Shown here piece by piece: positions 1 to 7,016 of a stretch of 8,363 bases of DNA (positions are counted from its first letter, which is position 1; each line of letters opens with the position of its first letter). Source of the DNA: Alphaproteobacteria bacterium. GTDB taxonomy: Bacteria; Pseudomonadota; Alphaproteobacteria; Micropepsales; Micropepsaceae. Both the position numbers and the translations under genes were made by a program. A model generated the notes under the pieces. It had not been told where the DNA came from. It saw only the letters and a list, made by a program, of their open reading frames with translations, and did not search any database. The DNA is taken from the NCBI GenBank assembly GCA_003131925.1, contig PKWC01000194.1, forward strand, positions 1-8,363, in the 5' to 3' direction.

Positions 1-28
1 ACGTTGGGGGAGGAAAACGGAGCGCGGT

Positions 29-475
29 TTAGGCCGATGCGGCGTTCTGGCTTTGGGGTTCGCTTTCGTCGTCGGCGAGACTCTTGACGAGATCGATCAC
101 CCGCCTGCGGACCTTCGGCTCCCTGATCCGCATGAAGGCGAGAGTCAGTTGCATCCCTTCGTTGCTGGAGAGGAATTCGACGGCTGAGGGCGTTGCGCGA
201 TCATTGGCGATCGGCGAGGTCGCCGGACCCTGCTCCATCACATCCTCATAGAAATAGCTCACCGAAACGCCGAGGATTTGCCCCACACGATAAAGGCGCC
301 CGGCGCCGATCCGGTTCACCCCCTTCTCGTATTTCTGCACTTGCTGGAAGGTGAGGCCCAGCATCTCGCCGAGCTTCTCCTGGCTCATCCCGACAAGCAT
401 GCGCCGCAGCCGCACCCGGTTGCCGACTTGGGCGTCGATCGAATTCGCCTGCTTTTTCGGTATCGGATCTGACAC
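29..475 (-). CDS. XRE-family helix-turn-helix regulator (PhrR-like)
   Basis: This is a 148-residue DNA-binding protein. An N-terminal helix-turn-helix domain of the Xre/Cro type spans about residues 18-73, with the recognition region TFQQVQKYEKG at 42-52 preceded by SQEKLGEMLG. A linker follows, and then a second conserved block (about 97-135, FLSSNEGMQLTLAFMRI and an Arg/Lys-rich helix) typical of the alphaproteobacterial version of the family. The start is GTG at 475 with only a weak GGAAA-type ribosome site upstream; no ATG lies nearby. It sits 35 nt downstream of lnt on the same strand and is probably co-transcribed with it. From memory, in Sinorhizobium a gene of this family (phrR, induced by low pH) lies beside actA, which is the lnt homologue, so a role in acid or envelope stress is a reasonable inference. 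The target genes cannot be told from this sequence. The HTH assignment is firm; the PhrR equivalence is moderate. Confidence 0.9.
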   Translation of the reverse strand: MSDPIPKKQANSIDAQVGNRVRLRRMLVGMSQEKLGEMLGLTFQQVQKYEKGVNRIGAGRLYRVGQILGVSVSYFYEDVMEQGPATSPIANDRATPSAVEFLSSNEGMQLTLAFMRIREPKVRRRVIDLVKSLADDESEPQSQNAASA

Positions 476-510
476 GAATTTTCCGTTTCCGTTCTATAGC
501 TTAGCGGGAA
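476..510 (-). other. lnt-XRE intergenic spacer with small hairpin and CGGAAA direct repeat
   Basis: This 35-nt spacer is noticeably more A+T-rich than the genes on either side. On the minus strand it carries a tandem CGGAAA CGGAAA just before the GTG start of the regulator, and the perfect 6-bp palindrome CTATAG at 494-499. A 5-bp inverted repeat (GCTTA...TAAGC, 499-516) encloses the lnt stop codon. TATAGA (493-498) resembles a -10 box, but no acceptable -35 hexamer lies 16-18 nt upstream, so I do not call a promoter. The repeats could be an autoregulatory operator for the XRE protein; this is inference only. Confidence 0.3.
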
Positions 511-2103
511 TTAAGCCATTTTTTTGGCGACCTTCCCTGGCCGCGTGAACGCCCACAAAAGGCCGCCGGCCAGCAGCAGGGCGAATCCCATGTCCCCTAA
601 ACGCGCATAGGGCGTGGATGGCAGCGCCCTGGGCAGGGGGGCATCGACGATTCCTGCCTTTCCCAGGCCCAGGCTGGCAACAATGCGCCCCAAGGGATCG
701 ATCACCGCTGAAACGCCGGTATTGGCGGCCCGCGCAATCGGGATGCCCTCCTCGATGGCACGCACGCGGGCCATCAGAAGGTGCTGGAATGGGCCGCTGG
801 AAGGACCAAACCAGGAATCATCGGTCACGTTCACGAGCCAGCCGGGACGCACAATTCCAACCACGGCGCCCGGGAACGCCACTTCGTAGCAGATCAGCGG
901 TCCCATGAGCGGTGCGCCCGGGACATCGAAATTCAGCGGCCCGGGGCCATGATCGAATCCGTCAGGCATGTCGACGAGCTTGGTGATGCCGAGCGCGTGC
1001 AGCAGGCGCGGAAGGGGAAGATATTCGCCGAACGGCACAAGGTGGAACTTGTCGTAAACGCCAAGCAGGCGGCCTGCGTGCGAGAAGATGTAAAAGCTGT
1101 TGGTGGCACGGAACCCGCCTTCGGGAGAGATGAGGGTACGCACCGCTCCCGTCATCAGCACGCGATCGTCCGGCGTAAGAGAAGCGATCTGATCGAGAGC
1201 CTCCGGCGAGCGCGCGAGGAGAAAAGGCGGCGCCGCTTCCGGCCAGATGATGTGCGTCGGCATCGTGCGCGATGGCGTCTCGCTCAGATCAACAAGCCGC
1301 GCCCAGTTGCGCGTGCGGAATCGAGCAACATACTTTTCCGCTTGCGGCACATTGGGCTGCACGAGTCTGAGGCGAACGCCCGGCACGAAACCCGAATTGG
1401 CCATCTGCATTCGCAGTTCGCCGCCGATCCACAGGAGCGCGAAAAATGCGATGAGCGCTGAAGGCAGGCGCCATGCGCGTGGCCTGCTGCTCCCGAATTC
1501 CGCGAGTGAGAAGCCGAGGAGAAGCGTCAGCAAGGTGAGCCCGTAGGCGCCGATCGCGGCTGCGCTTTGCATGACGCCGGGCGCGGCGCCCCACGCATAG
1601 GCAGCCAGGTTCCAGGGAAACCCGGTCAGGAGATGGCCGCGCAGCCATTCGCAAATTGCGTAGGCCGCGCCCAGGAGAAAAATGCGTGAGCTGCCGGGGC
1701 GCCAGAACAAGGCGGAGATGCCGCAGGCCAGCGCCGGAAAAAGCGCAAGTCCGCCGGGGAGCAGGACGGCCACGAACGGGATTTGCCAGGCATGCGCGGA
1801 TGCGTCGACCGTGAAGGCGTAGCCGACCCAGTAGAGACCGGCGAGGAACTGCCCGAAGCCAAAGGACCAGCCGACGAGCGCCGCCGTGCGAAGCGGACGT
1901 GCGTCAAGCACGGCTCCATCGACCAGCAGCACAAGGACGGCGCACGCTGCGAGCATCGCAGGAAAGAATCCGATCGGCGCAAAGGCTAGCGCCGAAGCGA
2001 GGCCCGCGCCGAGCGCCAGAACAAATCGCCGCCAGCCGCGCGCGCCGGCGATCCATGCGCCGCACCGGGTGAGCGCCGCCAACGCGCTAGAACTGGGAAT
2101 CAA
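511..2103 (-). CDS. lnt: Apolipoprotein N-acyltransferase (Lnt)
   Basis: This inner-membrane enzyme transfers a third acyl chain from a phospholipid to the N-terminal cysteine of apolipoproteins, the last step of lipoprotein maturation. With the start used here the protein has 530 residues, the usual length. About seven hydrophobic segments lie in residues 27-230, a periplasmic nitrilase-fold domain in about 244-490, and a C-terminal membrane helix at 502-519. The catalytic triad is visible: Glu289 in IIWPEAAPP, Lys352 in YDKFHLVPFGEYLP and Cys405 in GPLICYEVAFPG. The start is uncertain. There is no ATG or GTG before the first membrane segment, and the frame stays open upstream to a TTG at 2274, 9 nt after the corC stop, straight through the palindromic repeat. 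I chose TTG at 2103; TTG at 2082 (523 residues) is equally possible. Neither has a good ribosome site. The rhizobial homologue is known as actA (acid tolerance), which suits the adjoining PhrR-like gene. Confidence 0.95.
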   Translation of the reverse strand: MIPSSSALAALTRCGAWIAGARGWRRFVLALGAGLASALAFAPIGFFPAMLAACAVLVLLVDGAVLDARPLRTAALVGWSFGFGQFLAGLYWVGYAFTVDASAHAWQIPFVAVLLPGGLALFPALACGISALFWRPGSSRIFLLGAAYAICEWLRGHLLTGFPWNLAAYAWGAAPGVMQSAAAIGAYGLTLLTLLLGFSLAEFGSSRPRAWRLPSALIAFFALLWIGGELRMQMANSGFVPGVRLRLVQPNVPQAEKYVARFRTRNWARLVDLSETPSRTMPTHIIWPEAAPPFLLARSPEALDQIASLTPDDRVLMTGAVRTLISPEGGFRATNSFYIFSHAGRLLGVYDKFHLVPFGEYLPLPRLLHALGITKLVDMPDGFDHGPGPLNFDVPGAPLMGPLICYEVAFPGAVVGIVRPGWLVNVTDDSWFGPSSGPFQHLLMARVRAIEEGIPIARAANTGVSAVIDPLGRIVASLGLGKAGIVDAPLPRALPSTPYARLGDMGFALLLAGGLLWAFTRPGKVAKKMA

Positions 2104-2121
2104 TTTTGAGTGCTGCAGGAG

Positions 2122-2243
2122 AAAATTTAGCGCAGAGGACGCGGAGGATGCGCGGTGGACGCAGCAAGGGCCGGGCGCGCGAAGCGCGCAAGAAATTTCT
2201 CTGCGTCCTCTGCGCTCCCTCTGCGTCCCCTGCGCTAAAAATT
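2122..2243. repeat. Long imperfect palindromic element with periodic arms
   Basis: Two 43-nt arms (2122-2164 and 2201-2243) are inverted copies of each other and match at 35 of 43 positions. They are separated by a 36-nt loop. Each arm is itself repetitive. Read on the plus strand, the right arm has TGCG at 2202, 2211, 2222 and 2231 (spacing 9, 11, 9), in pyrimidine-rich CTCTGCGTC-like units. The left arm read on the minus strand shows the same 9/11/9 spacing of (T/C)GCG. Both arms end outward in an A/T-rich TTAGCGC-type edge. The loop contains a second, perfect hairpin, GCGCGC-GAA-GCGCGC (2175-2189). The element fills most of the gap between corC and lnt. It has no ORF of its own, no spacers and no transposase. 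A dispersed REP/MITE-like element is the best description; its copy number is unknown from this window. Confidence 0.85.
2175..2189. repeat. Perfect GC hairpin in the loop of the palindromic element
   Basis: GCGCGC at 2175-2180 and GCGCGC at 2184-2189 pair perfectly around a GAA triloop (TTC on the other strand). The hairpin lies roughly central in the 36-nt loop between the two 43-nt arms. On either strand the folded RNA would be a long irregular stem capped by this short stable one. No U-tract follows, so it is not a standard terminator on its own. Confidence 0.6.
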
Positions 2244-2283
2244 CCGGTTCTGTACATGAGCTACCAGAGATCAATATCGGACT

Positions 2284-3216
2284 TTACGTTTCGCGCTCCG
2301 GATTCGGGTCGGGCGGCGGTTGCGATTTGCGTAGGCGCAGGCGCTTTACGCGGCGCGGGTCTGCCTCGAGCACTTCGAATTCGAGACCGGACATGTGAGG
2401 GATGATCTCGCCGCGTTCGGGAACCCGACCGAGAAGCGACACGACGAAGCCTCCCAGCGTGTCGACGTCCTCGTCTTCGCCCTCAGGCTCGATATCGAAG
2501 CCCGTCTGTTCGCGAAAATCGTCAAGATCGAGCCGCGCATCGGCTTCGTAGCCGCCGTCGGGCAGAGCTTTCAGCTGCGGCGCCTCAGCGACATCGTGTT
2601 CATCGTCGATGTCGCCGACGATCTCTTCCACCAGATCTTCGATGGAGACCAGGCCGTCCGTTCCTCCATATTCGTCGATGACCAGCGCCAGATGCATATG
2701 CGTCGTCTGCATCTTGAGCATCAGATCCAGAGCGGGCATGGACGCCGGGACGAAGAGAAGGTTGCGCCGAATTTGCGCGATCGAGACGTCGGGCAGGCGC
2801 ATGCCGCCGTCTTCCGCAATTTCGACCAGCGAAAGAACGTCCTTGATGTGGACGAGGCCGATGGGATCGTCCAGCGTCTCGCGATAGACCGGCAGGCGTG
2901 AATGCTGCCCTTCGCGAACGCCAGTGACGAGTTCCTTGAGCGAGGTATTCTCCTCGACTGCTACGATGTCGGCGCGCGGAACCATGACGTCGCCGACGCG
3001 AAGCTCGCCGAATTTGAGCAGGTTGGCGAGCATAATGCGTTCCTGCGGCGAGAGCTCGGCACTTTGACGATCGCTTTCCTCGATGACTTCTTCGAGACTC
3101 TCCCGGATCGCGTGCATCCCGTGACCGCGCCGCAAAAGATGCGAAAGCCGCTGCAGCAGCGACGCGCTCCGTCCGTTGCCGGGGGCAGCGTGATCCTTGT
3201 GGTTTTGATCCGACAT
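2284..3216 (-). CDS. corC: CBS-domain protein of the CorC/HlyC (TlyC) family
   Basis: This 310-residue soluble protein has no membrane segments. After a charged N-terminus, a pair of CBS domains covers about residues 74-200, beginning with the family signature VGDVMVPRADIVAV (74-87) and including HSRLPVYRETLDDPIGLVHIKD and LALVIDEYGGTDGLVSIEDLVEEIVGDI. A C-terminal CorC_HlyC transporter-associated domain runs from about 214 to 297. E. coli CorC (YbeX) is genetically linked to cobalt/magnesium handling and to ribosome biogenesis; the alphaproteobacterial members are often annotated as hemolysin or TlyC, which should not be taken literally. The CBS pair probably binds an adenine nucleotide. It starts with ATG 18 nt after the ybeY stop, without a clear ribosome site, so translation is likely coupled. 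The order phoH-ybeY-corC-lnt matches the E. coli ybeZ-ybeY-ybeX-lnt operon, which supports the call. Confidence 0.93.
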   Translation of the reverse strand: MSDQNHKDHAAPGNGRSASLLQRLSHLLRRGHGMHAIRESLEEVIEESDRQSAELSPQERIMLANLLKFGELRVGDVMVPRADIVAVEENTSLKELVTGVREGQHSRLPVYRETLDDPIGLVHIKDVLSLVEIAEDGGMRLPDVSIAQIRRNLLFVPASMPALDLMLKMQTTHMHLALVIDEYGGTDGLVSIEDLVEEIVGDIDDEHDVAEAPQLKALPDGGYEADARLDLDDFREQTGFDIEPEGEDEDVDTLGGFVVSLLGRVPERGEIIPHMSGLEFEVLEADPRRVKRLRLRKSQPPPDPNPERET

Positions 3217-3234
3217 GGGTCTGGAATGTCGTAA

Positions 3235-3711
3235 CTATTCGGCCGCAATGCGCGCGTAGGGGCTCGCAAGCCCAAGCTCGTGCAGGATTGCAGTCTCCAG
3301 GCGCTCCATGATCCGGGCCTCGCGTACCGAGACGTGATCATAGCCCAGAAGGTGGAGAACGCCATGCACGGTCAGATGCTGAGCATGTGCACAAAGGCCG
3401 ATACCAGCCCTGGTTGCCTCGCGCTCCGCGACGCCCAGCGCGAGCGCGACGTCGCCAAGATACCCTTTGGACGTCGCCGTCGCCGGAAACGCAAGAACAT
3501 TTGTGGGAGCATCAATGCCACGAAATTGCGCATTCAGTGCCCGCAGGCGCTCGTCGTGGCTGAGCAGAATTGTGAGCTGGGCCGCCGATTGCTCTGGCGC
3601 GCCGCGCAACAATGCGAGCCGGGCGGCGCCGCGCACAACCGGGAGCTCGACGCCGCGCCGCCGCCAATTGGGCTCCTCGACGACAAGGGAAACGCTGTTC
3701 CTCGGCTTCAT
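3235..3711 (-). CDS. ybeY: Endoribonuclease / rRNA maturation factor YbeY
   Basis: This 158-residue zinc-dependent protein is needed for 16S rRNA 3'-end maturation and 70S ribosome quality control. The metal site is complete: HGVLHLLGYDH places the three zinc histidines at 116, 120 and 126 (the H-x3-H-x5-H family signature). The upstream conserved block LNAQFRGIDAPTNVLAFP (59-76) includes the conserved arginine (Arg64); the usual TNVLSFP reads TNVLAFP here. The length is typical. The ATG start overlaps the phoH stop by 4 nt (ATGA), so the two are translationally coupled. In rhizobia YbeY homologues also influence small-RNA regulation; that is family knowledge and is not shown by this sequence. 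Confidence 0.96.
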   Translation of the reverse strand: MKPRNSVSLVVEEPNWRRRGVELPVVRGAARLALLRGAPEQSAAQLTILLSHDERLRALNAQFRGIDAPTNVLAFPATATSKGYLGDVALALGVAEREATRAGIGLCAHAQHLTVHGVLHLLGYDHVSVREARIMERLETAILHELGLASPYARIAAE

Positions 3712-4730
3712 TCTTCCGTGATGCCGCCGCGGCGCACGTCCCGCGCGGTAGCTTCCTTGTCCTGATAGGCGCGCACGATCCGCGTGACGAGGGGATGTCG
3801 CACTACGTCCTTGTCGCTGAAATGCGCCGTGGCGACGCCTTCGACATGCGCCAAAGTGGCAAGCGCCTCGTTGAGCCCTTCAGGCCGTCCTCCCGGAAGA
3901 TCGCTCTGCGAGGGATCGCCGGTCACCACCATCCGCGCATCTTCGCCAAGGCGGGTGAGGAACATCTTCATCTGTGCAGACGTGCAGTTCTGCGCTTCAT
4001 CGAGGATCACGAAGGCGCGCGCGAGCGTCCTGCCGCGCATGAAGGCTAGGGGCGCCACCTCGATCACGCCCGACTCCATCAGGCGAACGCACAGCTCTCC
4101 CATCGTTTCGAACAGCGCATCGTAGAGTGGCCGCAGATAGGGATCGATCTTTTCCTTGAGATCGCCTGGCAGAAAACCCAACCGCTCGCCGGCCTCCAAT
4201 GCGGGCCTCGAGAGGATGAGACGCTCGACTCGGCGCTCATGCAGCAGATGTGCGCCGTACGCTGCCGCAAGGTAGGTCTTGCCCGTCCCGGCGGGCCCGA
4301 TACTGAATACCAAAGGGTGCGTGCGCATGAGATCGAGGTAGGCGCGTTGCGCCGGAGAGCGCGCGCGAGCGACCCGCGACGCAGCCGTCTTGATCGACGC
4401 CGTCCCGAATTCCGCGGCGCCGGGCGTTTCCGATTCATGCAGCGCAAAACGAATTTCCGCATCGACATCGGCGAGCGCGACCTGCTCTCCACCTTCAAGC
4501 CGCGCATAGAGCGCGCGCAGGACGCCTGCCGCGCGCTCTCGTGATTCCGGAGCGCCTTCGACCGAGATCAGGTTGCCGCGCGTCGCCACGCGCACGCCGA
4601 GCTTCTGCTCAACGCGCACGAGATGTTTCTGATGCGCACCGCCCAGCGCGGCAAGCTTCTGATTGTCGGGAAATTCGAGCGTCACCTGCTCCCTTGGAAT
4701 GGGTGCGCGGCGTGCGGCAGGCGGTCTCAA
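3708..4730 (-). CDS. phoH: PhoH-family ATPase (YbeZ)
   Basis: This 340-residue cytoplasmic P-loop ATPase works with YbeY in rRNA and ribosome metabolism. The N-terminal part (about 17-100) is KH-like, with RGNLISVEG at 51-59. The ATPase core has Walker A GPAGTGKT at 145-152, the family block SRPALEAGERLGFLPGDLKEK (174-194), Walker B VILDEAQN at 241-248 and the sensor-like TGDPSQSDLP at 270-279. All key residues are present. The start used is a TTG that overlaps the miaB stop (TTGA). A GTG at 4685, preceded closely by AGGGAG, would give a protein starting at residue 16 and remains a real alternative, since the first 15 residues are poorly conserved and Pro/Arg/Ala-rich. The downstream overlap with ybeY is ATGA. 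The position between miaB and ybeY is the conserved one in proteobacteria. Confidence 0.94.
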   Translation of the reverse strand: MRPPAARRAPIPREQVTLEFPDNQKLAALGGAHQKHLVRVEQKLGVRVATRGNLISVEGAPESRERAAGVLRALYARLEGGEQVALADVDAEIRFALHESETPGAAEFGTASIKTAASRVARARSPAQRAYLDLMRTHPLVFSIGPAGTGKTYLAAAYGAHLLHERRVERLILSRPALEAGERLGFLPGDLKEKIDPYLRPLYDALFETMGELCVRLMESGVIEVAPLAFMRGRTLARAFVILDEAQNCTSAQMKMFLTRLGEDARMVVTGDPSQSDLPGGRPEGLNEALATLAHVEGVATAHFSDKDVVRHPLVTRIVRAYQDKEATARDVRRGGITEE

Positions 4731-6088
4731 CAGCTGCCCGCCATGGCATTCGCGTTCTGCACCACAAGTTCGCCCTTGAGGCTGTTGGAAAGCACCTGTG
4801 CAATGCGCACATCACGAATGTGGCCAATGAGGTTGCGCGCATTGTCGACATGGACGGGCTGCAGCCACGGGCTGCGGCCGATCGCCTGTCCAGGCTTCGT
4901 ACCCGCCCTCTCGAAGAGGACCGGCACGGTGCGTCCGGCACAAAGCTGGTTGAACTCCGCCTGCTGTTTGTCGAGCAACGCCTGAAGCTGCGCGAGGCGC
5001 GCCGATTTGACGTCTTCAGGTATCTGCTTCGGCAAAGCGGCAGCGGGCGTACCGGGGCGCGGGCTGTATTTGAAAGAGAAAGCCTGGGCGTAACGCACGT
5101 CGCGGACGAGTTGCAGCGTGGCCTCAAAGTCCGCGTCGGTCTCTCCGGGAAAGCCCACGATGAAATCTGAAGACAACGCGATATCGAATCGCGCTGCGCG
5201 AACGCGTGCCACGATCTCGCGATAGCGATCCCCGGTGTGCTGGCGATTCATTGCTGCGAGAACGCGGTCCGATCCCGATTGAACCGGCAGGTGAAGATAC
5301 GGCATCAATTTGGGGATTTCGCGATGCGCGGCGATCAGGTCGCCGCTCATGTCGCGCGGATGGCTTGTCGTGTAGCGCAGCCGCTCGAGTCCTTTGATAG
5401 CGTCGAGCGAACCGATGAGACGTGCGAGGCTCCAGGCTTCGCCGTCCGCTGCGATGCCCCGATAGGCATTGACGTTTTGGCCCAACAGCGTGATTTCCTT
5501 CACGCCATTCGCGGCAAGCCGGCACGCTTCCTCCACGATCCGCTCGGGCGGACGAGAGAACTCGGCGCCGCGCGTATAGGGCACGACGCAAAACGTGCAG
5601 AACTTGTCGCAGCCTTCCTGCACGGTCAGAAAAGCGGATGGTCCGCAATCGCTGCGTTCATCGGGCAGCGAATCGAATTTCTCCTGGGCGGGAAACTCCG
5701 TCTCCAGGACATGGCCTGCCCCGCGCGAGATGCGCGCGATCATTTCCGGCAGCCGATGGTAGGATTGCGGTCCCACCACCATGTCGACAGCTTTCTGGCG
5801 CGCAATGATTTCCTCGCCCTCCGCCTGTGCGACGCAGCCCGCGACGGCGATCAGCATCGAGCCGCCGCCCTTCGCCCTGCTGTCCTTCAACTTCTTCAGG
5901 CGGCCGAGTTCGGAATACATTTTCTCGGCGGCTTTCTCGCGGATGTGGCACGTGTTCAGAATTACCAGGTCGGCGTTCTCGGGGCGGTCGTCAGGCTCAT
6001 AGCCGATCGCCGCCAGCAAATCCGCCATGCGCGCGGAATCGTAGACGTTCATCTGGCAACCGAAAGTCTTGACGAACAGCTTCTTCAT
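4727..6088 (-). CDS. miaB: tRNA-2-methylthio-N6-dimethylallyladenosine synthase MiaB
   Basis: This radical-SAM methylthiotransferase converts i6A37 to ms2i6A37 in tRNAs reading codons that begin with U. With this start it has 453 residues. The N-terminal UPF0004 domain opens with KTFGCQMNVYDS and carries the three cysteines for the auxiliary 4Fe-4S cluster (11, 47 and 85). The radical-SAM motif CDKFCTFC supplies Cys160, Cys164 and Cys167. A C-terminal TRAM domain includes GRSPWLQPVHV. MiaB is chosen over MtaB and RimO because of the GCQMNxxDS opening and the genomic context next to phoH. The start is ATG at 6088, directly before the conserved KKLFVKTFGC. An in-frame TTG at 6142 would add 18 unconserved residues and lacks a ribosome site; it also falls in the possible -35 box. 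The stop overlaps the phoH start by 4 nt. Confidence 0.95.
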   Translation of the reverse strand: MKKLFVKTFGCQMNVYDSARMADLLAAIGYEPDDRPENADLVILNTCHIREKAAEKMYSELGRLKKLKDSRAKGGGSMLIAVAGCVAQAEGEEIIARQKAVDMVVGPQSYHRLPEMIARISRGAGHVLETEFPAQEKFDSLPDERSDCGPSAFLTVQEGCDKFCTFCVVPYTRGAEFSRPPERIVEEACRLAANGVKEITLLGQNVNAYRGIAADGEAWSLARLIGSLDAIKGLERLRYTTSHPRDMSGDLIAAHREIPKLMPYLHLPVQSGSDRVLAAMNRQHTGDRYREIVARVRAARFDIALSSDFIVGFPGETDADFEATLQLVRDVRYAQAFSFKYSPRPGTPAAALPKQIPEDVKSARLAQLQALLDKQQAEFNQLCAGRTVPVLFERAGTKPGQAIGRSPWLQPVHVDNARNLIGHIRDVRIAQVLSNSLKGELVVQNANAMAGSC

Positions 6089-6113
6089 CTCTGCGCCAGT
6101 TCGAGGCTCGCGG

Positions 6114-6142
6114 GTTATGAGTGAAGGGTTCAAGCTTGACAA
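6114..6142 (-). promoter_or_regulatory. Possible sigma-70-type promoter upstream of miaB
   Basis: On the minus strand, TTGTCA (6137-6142; 5 of 6 to TTGACA) is followed by a 17-nt spacer and CATAAC (6114-6119; 4 of 6 to TATAAT). Initiation would fall near 6107, about 18 nt before the miaB ATG. It lies in the 63-nt plsC-miaB gap, the widest gap in the upper half of the block. If real it gives miaB-phoH-ybeY-corC-lnt its own start of transcription. The match is modest and could be chance. Confidence 0.3.
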
Positions 6143-6151
6143 GGAGTTACG

Positions 6152-7015
6152 TCACGCCGCGGCAGCGGCACGGGATTCCTGCCGTGGAGCGGCTGCGCGA
6201 AGCTGTGCGCGCGCATCCGGCGGCAAGCCCGCGAGGGCTCGTGCCTGTCCGCGGCGCACTGCCGCTTCCGCCACGACTGCAAGAGCCTTGCGGCTTCCCT
6301 CGGTGTCGACACTTGTAGCTTCATGGAACTCGACGACCACCTCGAAAGGGCCCGTCTGCATGGCTTCCCATAAATGCGGCACCAGCTCCATGTCGCCATA
6401 CCAGGCAAACAGCGGACGCATATCGCGCGCCATCGGCAGACCATAGAGGCCGACATAGGACACTGACACGGGCTGCACCGGGACATGCCGCACCCGCCCC
6501 TGCGCATCCGTTCCCAGTTCCGCTTCGGCTGCTCCCATCAGCGCGCTCTTGAAGGAAAGCACCCGGTTGCCGTCATTGGACGTTCCTTCCGGAAACAGGA
6601 CGAGCGCATCGCCTTGCGCGAGGCGTTCGCGAATCAAGTCGCGGGCTTCGACGGTCTGCGAACGTTTCGCGCGTTCGATGAACACCGTTTCCTGGAGCCT
6701 CGCCAACGTTCCAAACAAGGGCCAACTCGCGACCTCGCTTTTGGCGACAAAGGAAACGCGCGCCGCGGACGAGAGAACCAGGATGTCGAAATAGGAGGTG
6801 TGATTGGCGACCATCAGCACTCCGCTCGAGCAAACGGGACGTCCGACGACGGTTACGCGAATGCCGAACAATCGGCAGAGGAAACGATGATAGCGCTGCG
6901 GAAACGTCTTTCGCCGTTTGAGCCGAAGACGCACCGCCATCTCCTGCCACGGGATCAGAACGATGGTGACGAGCAGAAATACAGAGAGGATGGCGGCGGC
7001 GCGCAGGGATTGCAC
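6152..7015 (-). CDS. plsC: PlsC-family 1-acylglycerol-3-phosphate O-acyltransferase (possibly OlsA)
   Basis: This 287-residue membrane-associated acyltransferase has one N-terminal hydrophobic helix (about 7-23). The acyltransferase signatures are intact: NHTSYFD at 71-77 (catalytic His72 and Asp77), VFIER at 111-115 and FPEGTS at 141-146. The family acylates lysophosphatidic acid at sn-2 to make phosphatidic acid. In rhizobia a close relative, OlsA, instead acylates lyso-ornithine lipid, and from memory the Sinorhizobium olsA sits in this same neighbourhood near miaB; the sequence alone does not decide between the two. The C-terminal tail from about 245 on is Ala/Arg-rich and low in complexity. 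The start is GTG at 7015, 1 nt after the Fur-family stop, without a clear ribosome site, so it is probably translationally coupled to the regulator gene. Confidence 0.88.
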   Translation of the reverse strand: MQSLRAAAILSVFLLVTIVLIPWQEMAVRLRLKRRKTFPQRYHRFLCRLFGIRVTVVGRPVCSSGVLMVANHTSYFDILVLSSAARVSFVAKSEVASWPLFGTLARLQETVFIERAKRSQTVEARDLIRERLAQGDALVLFPEGTSNDGNRVLSFKSALMGAAEAELGTDAQGRVRHVPVQPVSVSYVGLYGLPMARDMRPLFAWYGDMELVPHLWEAMQTGPFEVVVEFHEATSVDTEGSRKALAVVAEAAVRRGQARALAGLPPDARAQLRAAAPRQESRAAAAA

Positions 7016-7016
7016 G

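Noticed and set aside
1..28. Terminator or start of the next gene after the XRE regulator
   Set aside because: The 28 nt show no inverted repeat, U-tract or start codon with a ribosome site that I could support.
493..521. Sigma-70 promoter for the XRE gene
   Set aside because: TATAGA resembles a -10 box, but the sequence 16-18 nt upstream is A-rich and has no -35 resemblance; initiation would also be only about 10 nt from the start codon.
781..1461. 226-codon open frame on the plus strand opposite lnt
   Set aside because: It is antisense to the catalytic domain of lnt, has an Arg-rich composition typical of shadow frames and shows no recognisable domain.
2201..2243. Possible CRISPR-like repeat track (four phased units)
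   Set aside because: The units are only 9-11 nt, have no spacers between them and are mirrored in an inverted arm; no cas genes are present.
2122..2243. Intrinsic terminator between corC and lnt
   Set aside because: The stem is long and imperfect and is not followed by a proper U-tract on either strand (only TTTT next to the left arm). Ending transcription here would also separate lnt from its operon with no visible new promoter.
5237..6124. Long open frame of 295 codons on the plus strand, opposite miaB
   Set aside because: It lies wholly antisense to miaB, whose cysteine motifs and family blocks are intact. The predicted protein shows no recognisable domain, and long antisense frames are expected in G+C-rich DNA.
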